Shown here in pieces: positions 43,847 to 53,439 of a DNA stretch of 64,000 nucleotides (the first letter of the stretch is position 1; each line of letters starts with the position of its first letter). The stretch is from Clostridia bacterium. Its GTDB lineage: Bacteria; Bacillota; Clostridia; Oscillospirales; Acutalibacteraceae. The translations under genes and the position numbers were made by a program. The notes under the pieces are model-generated. The model was not told the origin of the DNA. It saw nothing but the letters and a program-made list of their open reading frames with translations, and made no database searches. The stretch spans positions 46,712 through 110,711 of the forward strand of contig CAAFXS010000101.1 in assembly GCA_900767025.1 (NCBI GenBank). The letters run 5' to 3'.

Positions 43847-44700
43847 TTACTGCATTTCCCCTTTCTTGTAACAAGCGAAAAGCAAAGGTTGATAATAAGT
43901 ATAAATACAAAAAGCACAACCGCCGTGGCTATCAGTGCATACCTGTGGAGCCCTGACGCATATCCCATTTCAAGCACAATATTGCTTGTGAGAGTTCTTA
44001 CGCCCGAGGTTATTGAGTCTGGTAAAATCGGCTGATTGCCTGCAACCATAACAACCGCCATGGTTTCGCCGATTGCTCTGCCTGTGGCAAGAATAATACC
44101 GCTGACAATACCGGACGCCGCCGCAGGCAGTACGGTTTTAAAAATGCTTCTTTCCTTTGTTGCGCCGAGGGCAAGTGCCCCCTCGTAATACTGCCTCGGT
44201 ACTGCTTTTATTGACGCCTCCGATGTGTTCACAACGGTGGGCAATATCATAATGCCTAAAAGAATTGATGCAGTAAGTATTCCCTTTCCGCTTGTGTCAG
44301 TAAGCCTTTGAATAAGGGGGACAATTACTACCAAGCAGAAAAATCCGAAAATTACAGAGGGCACGGATGCCAGCAAATTGATAAGTGGTTTTATCATTTT
44401 GTAAAGGGGCTTTGGGCAATAGCTAGCCATAAAAACTGCCGTCAAAACCCCTATGGGAACACCAACAACAACTGCTCCTGCGGTTACATAGATGCTGGCA
44501 ACTATCATCGGGAAAATGCCGAAAAGCTCCTGCTTCGGTTTCCACACCTTACCGAATATAAAGTTTTCAGCACCGATTTTTGATATTGCGGGTATGCCGT
44601 TAGCGAATATGAATTTGCAAATCATTATAACGGCAAATATTGAAACACAGGCACATACAAAAAACAGTATTTGCATTGCAATTTCTTTAAATTTTTTCAA
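43843..44700 (-). CDS. pstC: Phosphate ABC transporter permease PstC
   Basis: 285 residues, six membrane helices, INLLASVPSVIFGFFCLV and ALGATKERSIFKTVLPAAASGI. It pairs with PstA. A 12-base gap separates it from pstS. Confidence 0.96.
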   Translation of the reverse strand: MKKFKEIAMQILFFVCACVSIFAVIMICKFIFANGIPAISKIGAENFIFGKVWKPKQELFGIFPMIVASIYVTAGAVVVGVPIGVLTAVFMASYCPKPLYKMIKPLINLLASVPSVIFGFFCLVVIVPLIQRLTDTSGKGILTASILLGIMILPTVVNTSEASIKAVPRQYYEGALALGATKERSIFKTVLPAAASGIVSGIILATGRAIGETMAVVMVAGNQPILPDSITSGVRTLTSNIVLEMGYASGLHRYALIATAVVLFVFILIINLCFSLVTRKGKCSK

Positions 44701-44712
44701 ATCGTCACCGTC

Positions 44713-45609
44713 TTATTTAACATCTTCCCATACTTTTATTTCGCCGTTAAATATGGATTTAATCTGCTGTGAGGTCAGATTATAAATACCGTTTTCAGCA
44801 TTAACAATAACCGCAATACCGTCAAGGGCGATTGTTTCGGCTTTAAGTGCCTTAGCCTCGTCCTCTTTAAGCTCACGGGAGGACATTGCAATGTCGACCG
44901 CACCCTGAAGTGCCGACTCGATACCTGCAGATGAGCCTGACTCCTGAATTTCAATTTTAACATCGGGATTTAACTGCTTATATTTATCTGCAAGAACATT
45001 CATTACAGGTGCAACGGAGGTAGAGCCTGCAAGACTTACTGTTCCGCTGACGCCTGAGGGCTGATATGTATCAGCAGTATCTAAACCGATATATCCTTCT
45101 TCGCCGATGATTTTTTCACCCTCTGTGCTCATTATAAATGAAAGGAAATCCTTTGCGGTATCTGACAGTGTACCGTCAATATACGCAATCTTAAAGGGCC
45201 TTTGAAGCTTATAGCTGCCGTCCTTAACTGTTTCAACGGAGGGTACTACGCCGTCAATTGACACTGCCTTAACAGTATCGGAAAGTGAGCCAAGGGAAAC
45301 ATAGCCGATTGATTTTGCATTGCCCTTAACTGTTGACATCATAACGGAGGTTGAATTTGTGATTTCCGCAGTCTGAACGGTAGCGTCGTTACCGTCCGCA
45401 TCAACAACATCCATAAGCTCGGTAAAGGCATCTCTTGTGCCGGAGCCGTCCTCACGGGAAATTACGGTAATTGCGCCTGTTACTGCCGATGAAGACGCAT
45501 CGCCGGTTGGCTCTGCTTTATCCTTACCGCAACCGGATACAACTCCGATAACAAGGCACACCATACAAATAAGTGAAACTGCTGACACGATTAAATTTTT
45601 CTTTCTCAT
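44713..45609 (-). CDS. pstS: Phosphate-binding lipoprotein PstS
   Basis: 298 residues. A lipoprotein signal ends VVSGCG. The phosphate-binding fold shows TVISREDGSGTRDAF and, later, AGSTSVAPVMNVLADKYK and QESGSSAGIESALQGAVDIAMSSREL. The two halves of the binding motif appear in swapped order compared with classical PstS, a known arrangement in clostridial PstS proteins. It is the first gene of pstSCAB. Confidence 0.94.
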   Translation of the reverse strand: MRKKNLIVSAVSLICMVCLVIGVVSGCGKDKAEPTGDASSSAVTGAITVISREDGSGTRDAFTELMDVVDADGNDATVQTAEITNSTSVMMSTVKGNAKSIGYVSLGSLSDTVKAVSIDGVVPSVETVKDGSYKLQRPFKIAYIDGTLSDTAKDFLSFIMSTEGEKIIGEEGYIGLDTADTYQPSGVSGTVSLAGSTSVAPVMNVLADKYKQLNPDVKIEIQESGSSAGIESALQGAVDIAMSSRELKEDEAKALKAETIALDGIAVIVNAENGIYNLTSQQIKSIFNGEIKVWEDVK

Positions 45610-45627
45610 AATATCACCTCAAATTTA

Positions 45628-45646
45628 TTTGTACCTTTGGTACAAA
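45628..45646. promoter_or_regulatory. Perfect palindrome upstream of pstS
   Basis: TTTGTACC-ttt-GGTACAAA lies 18-37 bases before the pstS start codon, with 8-bp arms. It is not a T-tailed hairpin and could be a repressor operator. It does not match the direct-repeat Pho box. Confidence 0.5.
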
Positions 45647-45751
45647 TTGATACTAACACCCCATTATTAAGTTTGAATTTCATTCAGGTAGAAAATGGGT
45701 AAATTTTCAGTAAAGGATTTGAAAGAAACATTATGTTTGTGTAAAGAATGT

Positions 45752-45785
45752 AAAAAAAATGCAAGCCAATTAAGGCTTGCATTTT
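45752..45785 (-). terminator. Terminator after ispH-S1
   Basis: AAAATGCAAGCC / GGCTTGCATTTT hairpin followed by TTTTTTTT on the minus strand. Confidence 0.92.
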
Positions 45786-45793
45786 GATTTAGA

Positions 45794-47845
45794 TTATTCT
45801 GCGTCTTCGGCAGGCTCTTCATCTGCAAGGATTTCGATTGTTTCCTCAGGCTTTGCAAGACGCTCCTTCATTGAAAGAGAAACTCTCTTCTTGTCAAAGT
45901 CGATGTCGATAATTCTTACATCTACCTCGTCGCCTACATTAAGAACATCTGCAGGTGTTTTAACTCTTTCCCAGGAAATCTGGCTGATGTGGATAAGACC
46001 GTCAATACCGGGGATAACATTTGCAAAAGCACCGAAGGATGCGATTGAAACGATTTTTGCCTTGCAGTCTGTTCCCACAGGGTAATCCCTCTTAAGGATT
46101 TCCCAAGGATTGTCCTCAATCTTTTTAAGAGTGAGAGAAATCTTTTTGTTTTCATCGTCAAGCTTTTTGATTGTTACATCAACAACATCGCCGACATTAA
46201 CAACCTCCTTCGGATGCTTAATTCTGCTCCAGGAAAGCTCGCTGATATGAACCATACCGTCCATACCGCCGATGTCAACGAATGCACCGTAGCTTGTAAG
46301 AGACTTAACAGTACCTGTAATTTGCATACCCTCCTCGAGAGTTGCCCACAGAGCCTCCTGCTGTGCCTTCTTTTCCTCGTTGGCTACAACCTTGATTGAG
46401 CCAACTGCACGGCGTCTTGACGGATTAATGTCAATAACCTTGAAACGAACTGTTGTGCCCTTGAGCACATCAAGCTCCTGACCTCTGGGAACACCTGTAA
46501 GAGATGCAGGAACGAACACACGGCTGCCTTTAGCTACAACAATTACGCCGCCTTTAACAACAGCAGCGACTGTGCCTTCAAGGACCTCCTGTGACTCTTT
46601 AGCAGCCACAATGTCCTCCCAGCCCTTGAACTGGTCAACAAGCTTCTTAGAAAGCTTGAGTACACCTTCGCTGTCATCAGTTTTCATAATAACAAGATCA
46701 AGCTGGTCGCCGATGCTTACTGCATCCTCAGGCTTGTCAATAGGCTCAGATGAAAGGTCATCAAATGCGATAACGCCTGTCTGCTTTCTGCCCTCAACAT
46801 CAACAAATACCTCAGTAGGTGTGATGTTAACAACAGTGCCTTTAACTACCTTGCTGTTCTCGTCTTCTCTGAATGATTCTTCAAGCATTTCTTCGAAGGT
46901 TGCTTCACCATCAGCAGACGCTTTAACAGCAGGCTCAACGGCCTTTTCAGCGGTGTCTGCTGTCTCCGCAACTGCAACAGCTGCTTCAACTTCCTTTTCA
47001 ATAATTTCTTCGGACATGGATTTTAGTACCTCCTTGATAATAACCGAGGGTGTCGACGCCCCCGCAGTGACACCAACTACCTTGTATTTGCTCAAATCAA
47101 TCTGCTCAAGCTCCTCTGCCGTTTCGATAAGAAAGGTGTCGGCATTGGCGCTGCACACATCTTTGAGCTTACAGGTATTTGATGAATGTCTGCCGCCGAT
47201 GACAATCATAGCCTCCGCTTCCTTGGAAAGAGCGGCTGCTTCCTCCTGTCTGTCAGCAGTAGCATTACATATTGTACTATAAATTTTGCAATTTGTATAT
47301 AGTTTTTTTAGAATTTTCTCGCATTTTTTCCATTCTTTTAAAGAAAATGTGGTTTGAGAAACGCAAATCAGCGATTTTTCAGCCTGCAAATCGTTGTCGG
47401 CAAGTATTTTTTCAAGCTCTTGTGCGTTTTTGAACACATAGCTTTTGCCCTTGCAATAGGAACGGATACCCATAACCTCCGGGTGATTTTCGTCACCGGC
47501 AATAAGGGTTACTGTTCCCTCCTCCTGCTCGGTAACAATTCTGTGTATCTTTGAAACAAAGGGACAGGTGGCGTCAATATAGTTAACGCCGCAGTCCTTT
47601 GCTTTGTCGATAACACTTTTTTCAACACCGTGAGTTCTGATTACAACGGTATAGCCATCGGGGCAATCCGACACATCGTCAATTATTTTAACTCCCTTTG
47701 ACTCCAAATCGGCAACAAGCTGTGAATTGTGAATAATGGGACCTAAGGTGCAAACCTTTTCGCCCTTTTCCACCAGCTCATACACAAGGTTTACCGCACG
47801 GTCAACACCAAAGCAGAAGCCGGCGGTTTTTGCTAATTTAATCAT
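45794..47845 (-). CDS. ispH: IspH-ribosomal protein S1 fusion
   Basis: 683 residues in two parts. Residues 1-285 are 4-hydroxy-3-methylbut-2-enyl diphosphate reductase: GFCFGVDRA (Cys11), DATCPFVSKIH and TICNATADRQ give the three [4Fe-4S] cysteines. After an acidic, Ala-rich linker (about 290-335) come four S1 RNA-binding repeats, the best being TGTVKSLTSYGAFVDIGGMDG and AKIVSIASFGAF. This fusion is established in clostridia: the N-terminal part finishes the MEP pathway, the C-terminal part acts on mRNA at the ribosome. It overlaps plsC by 8 bases. Confidence 0.96.
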   Translation of the reverse strand: MIKLAKTAGFCFGVDRAVNLVYELVEKGEKVCTLGPIIHNSQLVADLESKGVKIIDDVSDCPDGYTVVIRTHGVEKSVIDKAKDCGVNYIDATCPFVSKIHRIVTEQEEGTVTLIAGDENHPEVMGIRSYCKGKSYVFKNAQELEKILADNDLQAEKSLICVSQTTFSLKEWKKCEKILKKLYTNCKIYSTICNATADRQEEAAALSKEAEAMIVIGGRHSSNTCKLKDVCSANADTFLIETAEELEQIDLSKYKVVGVTAGASTPSVIIKEVLKSMSEEIIEKEVEAAVAVAETADTAEKAVEPAVKASADGEATFEEMLEESFREDENSKVVKGTVVNITPTEVFVDVEGRKQTGVIAFDDLSSEPIDKPEDAVSIGDQLDLVIMKTDDSEGVLKLSKKLVDQFKGWEDIVAAKESQEVLEGTVAAVVKGGVIVVAKGSRVFVPASLTGVPRGQELDVLKGTTVRFKVIDINPSRRRAVGSIKVVANEEKKAQQEALWATLEEGMQITGTVKSLTSYGAFVDIGGMDGMVHISELSWSRIKHPKEVVNVGDVVDVTIKKLDDENKKISLTLKKIEDNPWEILKRDYPVGTDCKAKIVSIASFGAFANVIPGIDGLIHISQISWERVKTPADVLNVGDEVDVRIIDIDFDKKRVSLSMKERLAKPEETIEILADEEPAEDAE

Positions 47846-48494
47846 TATTTTTTTCAGCCTCCCAGAGAGCTGTTATTCTATCCATTACCATATTTGCGGC
47901 GTTCTTGATATCCTTTGGAGTAAGCTCCTCCTTGTCAAGACCCATTTCGCTGTTTTTGATAATCTTACCGTAGGAAACAGTTACCTTTTTGCCTGCCTTG
48001 ATTTTTCCGTCACAGCAGATTGCCACAGGAAGAACATCAGCACCCGTTGCCTTGGCAATAACGGCAACGCCTGCCTTAGCCCTTTGGGGAACTCCGTCCT
48101 TGTCCTTAATTCTTTTACCCTCGGGGCAGATAGCCATAACATGACCCTCTTCAATAATCTTAATACCGTAATCTATTGCAGAGGTGTCGCCCTTTCCTCT
48201 TTTAACAGGAAAGCCGTACATATGGGTCATAAACCAAGCTACAATAGGATTTTTGAAAAGCTCTGCCTTTGCCATAAAATGAAGTGCAGGCACCTGCTTT
48301 GGGCAAGCCACAAAAACAGGGTCAAGGGCACAGGTATGGTTAATGGCAACTATGTAGTTATTATTATCCTGGGGAACATTTTCAAGTCCCTTAAACTGAA
48401 TATGATAAACCAGCTTAACAATGGGTCTGAACACTACCTTAACAAAATTGTAAAGCTTATAATGCTTTACCTGTGAATAATCAAACTCTTTCAA
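47838..48494 (-). CDS. plsC: 1-acyl-sn-glycerol-3-phosphate acyltransferase
   Basis: 218 residues. The catalytic NHTCALDPVF motif stands in for the usual NHxxxxD, and ICPEGKRIKDKDG replaces FPEGTR, as in other clostridial PlsC proteins. It makes phosphatidic acid. It lies in the order cmk-plsC-ispH typical for clostridia, overlapping both neighbours by a few bases. Confidence 0.92.
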   Translation of the reverse strand: MKEFDYSQVKHYKLYNFVKVVFRPIVKLVYHIQFKGLENVPQDNNNYIVAINHTCALDPVFVACPKQVPALHFMAKAELFKNPIVAWFMTHMYGFPVKRGKGDTSAIDYGIKIIEEGHVMAICPEGKRIKDKDGVPQRAKAGVAVIAKATGADVLPVAICCDGKIKAGKKVTVSYGKIIKNSEMGLDKEELTPKDIKNAANMVMDRITALWEAEKNND

Positions 48495-49156
48495 TTCATA
48501 TTCTCCTTAATCATACTAATGATAAGCTCTATTGACTGCTCAAGGGTAAGCTTTGAGGTATCAGCCATAACCGATTCACTGCTTGGCTTCAGCGGTGCAA
48601 TCTCACGGTGGGAATCCTGATAATCCCTTTGGTTAACATCCTCCAGCACAGCCTCATATGTTACATTTTCGCCCTTTTCAACAAGCTCCTTGTATCTTCT
48701 TTCAGCTCTGCACTCGGGAGAGGCAAAAAGAAAAATCTTTGGCTTTGCGTTTGGAAGAACAACCGTTGCAATATCCCTGCCGTCCATAATAACATTATTA
48801 TTTTTCGCTATTTCACGCTGAAGGTCAAGAAGAAATGCTCTCACTTGGGGTATTGCGGAAACAGAGGACGCCACCATAGATATTTCAGGTGTTCTGATTA
48901 AATCGGAAACATCCTCACCGTTAAGATAAACCCTTTGCGTTCCGTCATCGGCAAAGCCCAGCTTAACATCTGTATTATCGAGCATTTGGATAATTTTATC
49001 ACTATCCCCTGCGGTGCCCTGCCTAACGGCGTTAAGGGCAACGGTACGGTAAAGTGCTCCGGTATCAACATAGATAAAGCCAAGCTCCTTGGCGGCGGCT
49101 TTGGCTATGGTTGACTTGCCTGCTCCTGCAGGACCGTCAATAGCTACATTAATCAT
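48491..49156 (-). CDS. cmk: Cytidylate kinase
   Basis: 221 residues: P-loop DGPAGAGKSTIAKAAA, DTGALYRTVAL, MDGRDIATVVLPNA and a C-terminal lid DYQDSHREIAPLKPS. It phosphorylates CMP/dCMP. ATG 49156 is followed, 4 bases into plsC, by coupled translation. Confidence 0.98.
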   Translation of the reverse strand: MINVAIDGPAGAGKSTIAKAAAKELGFIYVDTGALYRTVALNAVRQGTAGDSDKIIQMLDNTDVKLGFADDGTQRVYLNGEDVSDLIRTPEISMVASSVSAIPQVRAFLLDLQREIAKNNNVIMDGRDIATVVLPNAKPKIFLFASPECRAERRYKELVEKGENVTYEAVLEDVNQRDYQDSHREIAPLKPSSESVMADTSKLTLEQSIELIISMIKENMN

Positions 49157-49179
49157 AGACTACTCCTTAATGTTATTAA

Positions 49180-50403
49180 TTACATATTATCTGCACACAG
49201 TACGGCGGTAGAAAATGCAATCTGCAAATTAAATCCGCCTGTATATGCGTCCACATCAATAACCTCACCGATAAAATAGAGATTATCAATAATTTTAGAT
49301 TTCATTGTTTTGGGGTCAATTTCCTTAACACTGACTCCCCCGGAGGTGACTATTGCCTCCTCAACAGGACGAAAATCGGAAATATCAGCGGTAAAGTGCT
49401 TCAGCAGATGAACAAGTACCTGTCTTTGCTGACGGGTAATTTGGTTAACCTTTACCGACGGTTCAATTCCGCTAAGTAAAACTATAACAGGAATTAGTTT
49501 TTTAGGCAAGAGCTTTGTTAAGGAATTTATAAAGTCTTTATTGGAAAATTCCGCAAAATCCCTTTGGAGCCGTTTATCAAGAGTATTTTCATCAAGGGCA
49601 GGCTTAAAATCAATTTCAATTTTGTATCTTCTTTCGCCCATATGCCTAATGTGGCTTGATGCCGACAGAATAACGGGACCCGACACGCCGTAATGGGTAA
49701 AAATCATTTCGCCGAAATCACGATAAATTTCCTTATCATTTTCAAAAAGCGTTACGGAAATATTTTTAAGCGAAAGCCCCTGAAGCTTTGGCACATAATT
49801 ATTTGAACACACAAGGGGAACAAGGCTTGGCTTAATTTTCGTCACGGTATGCCCCACGGATTTTGCAAGGATATAGCCGTCACCTGTTGAGCCTGTCAAC
49901 GGATAGCTTTTACCACCGGTGGCAACAACAGCTCTGTCGCAGGGAATTTTTGTTTTATCCTCTAAAACCACCGCAGTTATTAAACCGTTTTCTGTTTCAA
50001 ATGCCTTTGCAGTGCCGTTAATGATTTTTGCACCGCTATCCTTACAGTATTTCACAAGTGCGTCAACAATATCAACTGCCCTGTCGCTGACAGGAAAAAC
50101 ACGGTTGCCCCTTTCGATTTTAAGAGGAACGCCAAGCTCCTCAAAAAGTGTCATTGTGTCATAGGGCATAAAGTGAGAAAATGCAGAATACATAAAGCGG
50201 GGATTAGTGGGAACGGCTGAAATTAAATCCTCAAGCTCGAAGGAGGCGTTTGTAACATTGCACCTGCCCTTGCCGGTAATCATCAGCTTTCTGCCGGGGC
50301 GTAGCATTTTTTCAATAACTGTAACCTCGTTACCCCTTTGGGCAGATTTTGCGGCGCATAAAAGCCCTGATGCTCCTGCACCGATTATTACGATTTTTGA
50401 CAA
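49180..50403 (-). CDS. HI0933/BaiN-type NAD(P)/FAD-dependent oxidoreductase
   Basis: 407 residues with the FAD loop VIIGAGASGLLCAAKSAQRG, the family motif RKLMITGKGRCNVTN, VATGGKSYPLTGSTGDGY and the C-terminal ITSGGVSVKEIDPKTMKS. It is a flavoprotein of the YhiN/HI0933 family. One member (BaiN) reduces bile-acid intermediates, but most are uncharacterised. It sits directly upstream of cmk, a conserved clostridial neighbour. Confidence 0.9.
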   Translation of the reverse strand: MSKIVIIGAGASGLLCAAKSAQRGNEVTVIEKMLRPGRKLMITGKGRCNVTNASFELEDLISAVPTNPRFMYSAFSHFMPYDTMTLFEELGVPLKIERGNRVFPVSDRAVDIVDALVKYCKDSGAKIINGTAKAFETENGLITAVVLEDKTKIPCDRAVVATGGKSYPLTGSTGDGYILAKSVGHTVTKIKPSLVPLVCSNNYVPKLQGLSLKNISVTLFENDKEIYRDFGEMIFTHYGVSGPVILSASSHIRHMGERRYKIEIDFKPALDENTLDKRLQRDFAEFSNKDFINSLTKLLPKKLIPVIVLLSGIEPSVKVNQITRQQRQVLVHLLKHFTADISDFRPVEEAIVTSGGVSVKEIDPKTMKSKIIDNLYFIGEVIDVDAYTGGFNLQIAFSTAVLCADNM

Positions 50404-50414
50404 GTTAACACCCC

Positions 50415-52310
50415 TTAATCCTGTATTAGTTCAAGCTCGTTAAGCTCTTCGGAGGCTTGCTCCCACTGAGCATAAAGGCTATCACGGTGTGATGAAAGCT
50501 CATCAAGCCTTGCGGTAAGCTCCATAAGCTCGGTATAATCCGCAGTGTTCAGGCTCTCCTGTGTTTCGGAAATTTCCTCCTCGGCATTTTCTATTTCTTC
50601 CTCAAGTCTTTTTACCAAGGTATTAAGCTTACGCAATTTGCTCTGTCTTTCCTTTTTAAGCTTATAATCATTAACCTTTGGCTTTTCATCTTTAACCTTT
50701 TCCGTTGTCTGAACATATCTGTGCTGTGCGTAATCGTCATAATTACCAAGATAATTATTACAGCCGTTGGGTGTTAGCTCAACAATTCGCGTTGCAAGCT
50801 TATTTATAAAATATCTGTCGTGAGATACTATTAGCATTGTTCCCTGATAATCAAGCAGAGTATTCTCAAGCTCCTCACGGGAGAAGGCATCAAGATGGTT
50901 TGTAGGCTCATCAAGCAGAAGAAAATTATAACCGCCAAGCATCAGCTTTAAAAGAGCAACTCTTGCCCTTTCGCCGCCGGAGCAAACACTTAGCTTTCTA
51001 AAAACCTCATCGCCCTTAAACAGAAAAGCGGCTAAAGCATTTCTCACCCTTGTTTCCGTCATATAGGGAAAGGTTGTCCACACCTCGTCAATAACGGTTT
51101 TTGACAAATCAAGCTTTGCCTGAACCTGGTCAAAATAGCCTGTCATCAGTGACTGACCGAATTTGAAGGTGCCGTCATCACGGCTCATATCACCCATAAG
51201 AATTTTTAAAAGAGTTGTTTTTCCGCAGCCGTTGTCACCTAAAAGGAAAACTCTTTCTCCCCTTTTAACATTAAAGCTGACATTTTCAAAAACCGTATGA
51301 TTGTTAAAGCTCTTTTTAAGGTCAGTAACCTCCAGCACATCCTCACCGGATACACATTTGGGTGTAAAATCAAAACGGATTTTTTCCACCTTACTGTCCG
51401 GTAAAACAAGCTGTGCCTTAATTCTTTCCACAACCTTTTCCTTGCTTTCGGCAGTTTTGATATTCTTTTCCCTGTTCCACTGACGCTGTTGGGCGATAAT
51501 ACCCTCAAGGCGTTCAATCTCCGCAATATCGTTGTTGTACTTATCCTCTATTGCCTTTTGTTCAGCCTCTTTTTTAACTAAAAATTCAGAATAGTTCCCT
51601 TTGTAGGAACGGATTTTTTTATTTTCCAGCTCAACTGTTTTATCCGTAATTTTATCGAGGAAATACCTGTCGTGGCTGATAATAAGGCAGGCTCCCGAAA
51701 AGCCTTTTAAAAATTCCTCAAGCCACTGAATAGCACTGATATCAAGGTGGTTTGTAGGCTCGTCAAGAAGCAGGAAATCAGCCCTTGACAAAAGGAGCTT
51801 TGCGAGTATCAGCTTTGAACGCTGACCGCCTGACAGCTTTGAGGTGGGCTTATCAAAATCGGACTCCTCAAAGCCCAAACCCATTAAGGCGGAGCGTGTC
51901 ATTGATTTATAGGTAAGTCCGCCCCTTGTGTTAAACTCGTTTGTCAGATAATCCTGTCTTTCAATAAGCTCGTGAGAGGTGCTTTTTGTCAGCTTTAAGG
52001 AGATTTCCTCAAGCTCATTTTCAATTTCAATTAAATCGTCAAAAACAGACACAAGCTCGTTCCAGATAGTTCTGTTATCGGAGCAGGTATGCTGCTCCAT
52101 ATAACCGAGACGGATATTTTTTGCAAGAAAGCAGTTACCGCTGTCAGGAGTGTACTCCCCTGTTATTATTTTAAAAAGCGAGGTTTTGCCTGCGCCGTTA
52201 ACACCCACAAAGCCAACCTTTTCCTTATCCTTAATATCAAAGCTGATATTTGAAAAAAGCTCGTTTTCGCCGAAGGACAATGTTAAATTTTGAACATCAA
52301 GCACATTCAT
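50415..52310 (-). CDS. ABC-F family ATPase
   Basis: 631 residues with two ABC cassettes and no membrane helices. Walker A: GVNGAGKTSLFK and GDNGCGKTTLLK; signatures LSGGQRSKL and CSGGERARV; Walker B LLLDEPTNHLD twice. An inter-domain linker (about 235-300) and a C-terminal coiled coil (about 545-630) are present, as in the YdiF/Uup group. ABC-F proteins act on the ribosome E-site. Whether this one is housekeeping or protects from antibiotics cannot be told. ATG 52310. Confidence 0.93.
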   Translation of the reverse strand: MNVLDVQNLTLSFGENELFSNISFDIKDKEKVGFVGVNGAGKTSLFKIITGEYTPDSGNCFLAKNIRLGYMEQHTCSDNRTIWNELVSVFDDLIEIENELEEISLKLTKSTSHELIERQDYLTNEFNTRGGLTYKSMTRSALMGLGFEESDFDKPTSKLSGGQRSKLILAKLLLSRADFLLLDEPTNHLDISAIQWLEEFLKGFSGACLIISHDRYFLDKITDKTVELENKKIRSYKGNYSEFLVKKEAEQKAIEDKYNNDIAEIERLEGIIAQQRQWNREKNIKTAESKEKVVERIKAQLVLPDSKVEKIRFDFTPKCVSGEDVLEVTDLKKSFNNHTVFENVSFNVKRGERVFLLGDNGCGKTTLLKILMGDMSRDDGTFKFGQSLMTGYFDQVQAKLDLSKTVIDEVWTTFPYMTETRVRNALAAFLFKGDEVFRKLSVCSGGERARVALLKLMLGGYNFLLLDEPTNHLDAFSREELENTLLDYQGTMLIVSHDRYFINKLATRIVELTPNGCNNYLGNYDDYAQHRYVQTTEKVKDEKPKVNDYKLKKERQSKLRKLNTLVKRLEEEIENAEEEISETQESLNTADYTELMELTARLDELSSHRDSLYAQWEQASEELNELELIQD

Positions 52311-52338
52311 AATTAATTACTCCATAGTTACTGAGTAT

Positions 52339-52387
52339 TATAATAACAAATTTTTCGTTGAAAGTATAGATAAAATTTGTTATTATA
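52339..52387. promoter_or_regulatory. Perfect 16-bp inverted repeat across the divergent ABC-F/manA promoters
   Basis: TATAATAACAAATTTT (52339-52354) and its exact complement (52372-52387) are separated by 17 bases. The right arm ends in the manA -10 (TATTAT 52381-52386), with -35 TTGAAA at 52358-52363 (17-base spacer); the left arm places a mirror -10 for the ABC-F gene. Confidence 0.7.
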
Positions 52388-52418
52388 TAAAAAGAAAATA
52401 AATTAGAGGAACAGATTT

Positions 52419-53372
52419 ATGGAAATTTTAAAATTAAAGCCTGTTTTTAAGGACTATATTTGGGGCGGAACAAGGCTGAAAACCGATTTTGGCTTTGAAA
52501 GTGATTACGACAAGGTTGCAGAGGGCTGGATGCTTTCCTGCCACAAGGACGGAAAAAATATTATCGACGGCGGTGAGCTTGACGGAATTACCCTTGATGA
52601 CGCTGTTAACAAAATCGGCAAGGAAAGGCTTGTGGGTACAAGGAGTCTTGATTTCCCCTACTTCCCCGTACTGATTAAGCTTATTGACGCAAAGGATAAT
52701 CTTTCAATCCAGGTTCATCCCGATAACGAATACGCACAGCGGGTTGAGGGTGAATTCGGCAAAACGGAGATTTGGTATGTTCTTGATGCCACTGACGACG
52801 CACAGCTGATTTACGGCTTTAAGAAAAAAATCAGCAGTGATGAATTTGTTAAAGCAATTAAGGAAAATACTCTTACCGATGTGCTTAACAGTGTTAAGGT
52901 GAAAAGGGGCGATTTGCTATTTATCGAGGCAGGCACCGTTCACGCAATCGGAAAGGGCACGCTTATTGCGGAAATTCAGCAGAATTCAAACACCACATAC
53001 AGAGTATATGATTACGGCAGAGTAGGCGCTGACGGAAAACCCAGAGAGCTGCATATTGACAAAGCGGTTGATGTTTCAAAAACAGAGCCTCCAAAATACG
53101 ACATTAAGCCTATGGGTGAGCCGGAAGAAAAGGACGGCTACACCGAAACCCTTTTAACAAAATGCGATTTGTTCACGGTTTATCATTATGATATTGAAAA
53201 AGGCTTAACACTTTCCACTGACGAAAAAAGCTTTAATCACATTTTAATTGTTGACGAAAACGGTGAAATTGACGGAAAAATTTTCAAAAAAGGCGACAGC
53301 TTTTTTGTTCCGGCAAATTACGGAGAATACAAAATCACCGGCAAGTGCGAAGTAATAATGACAAAAATTTAA
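52419..53372 (+). CDS. manA: Mannose-6-phosphate isomerase, class I
   Basis: 317 residues: WGGTRL near the start, zinc ligands in LSIQVHPDNEYAQR and the Glu/His motif EAGTVHAIGKGTLIAEIQQNSNTTYRVYDYGR. It interconverts fructose-6-P and mannose-6-P. AGAGGA precedes ATG 52419. Monocistronic or co-transcribed with the DUF378 gene. Confidence 0.95.
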   Translation: MEILKLKPVFKDYIWGGTRLKTDFGFESDYDKVAEGWMLSCHKDGKNIIDGGELDGITLDDAVNKIGKERLVGTRSLDFPYFPVLIKLIDAKDNLSIQVHPDNEYAQRVEGEFGKTEIWYVLDATDDAQLIYGFKKKISSDEFVKAIKENTLTDVLNSVKVKRGDLLFIEAGTVHAIGKGTLIAEIQQNSNTTYRVYDYGRVGADGKPRELHIDKAVDVSKTEPPKYDIKPMGEPEEKDGYTETLLTKCDLFTVYHYDIEKGLTLSTDEKSFNHILIVDENGEIDGKIFKKGDSFFVPANYGEYKITGKCEVIMTKI

Positions 53373-53385
53373 TCACAATGAATAA

Positions 53386-53420
53386 AAAGTCACAGATAAA
53401 GCAATACTATCTGTGACTTT
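53386..53420 (+). terminator. Hairpin between manA and the DUF378 gene
   Basis: AAAGTCACAGATA / TATCTGTGACTTT, 13-bp perfect arms. Only TTT then AATTAT follows, so read-through into the next gene is possible. Confidence 0.65.
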
Positions 53421-53439
53421 AATTATCGAGGTGATTAAT

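Noticed and set aside
45667..45858. 63-codon minus-strand frame
   Set aside because: It crosses the terminator of ispH-S1 and has no ribosome site.
46572..47282. Long plus-strand frame of 236 codons
   Set aside because: A Ser/Thr-rich shadow of the ispH-S1 fusion, whose codons force it; no ribosome site or motif.
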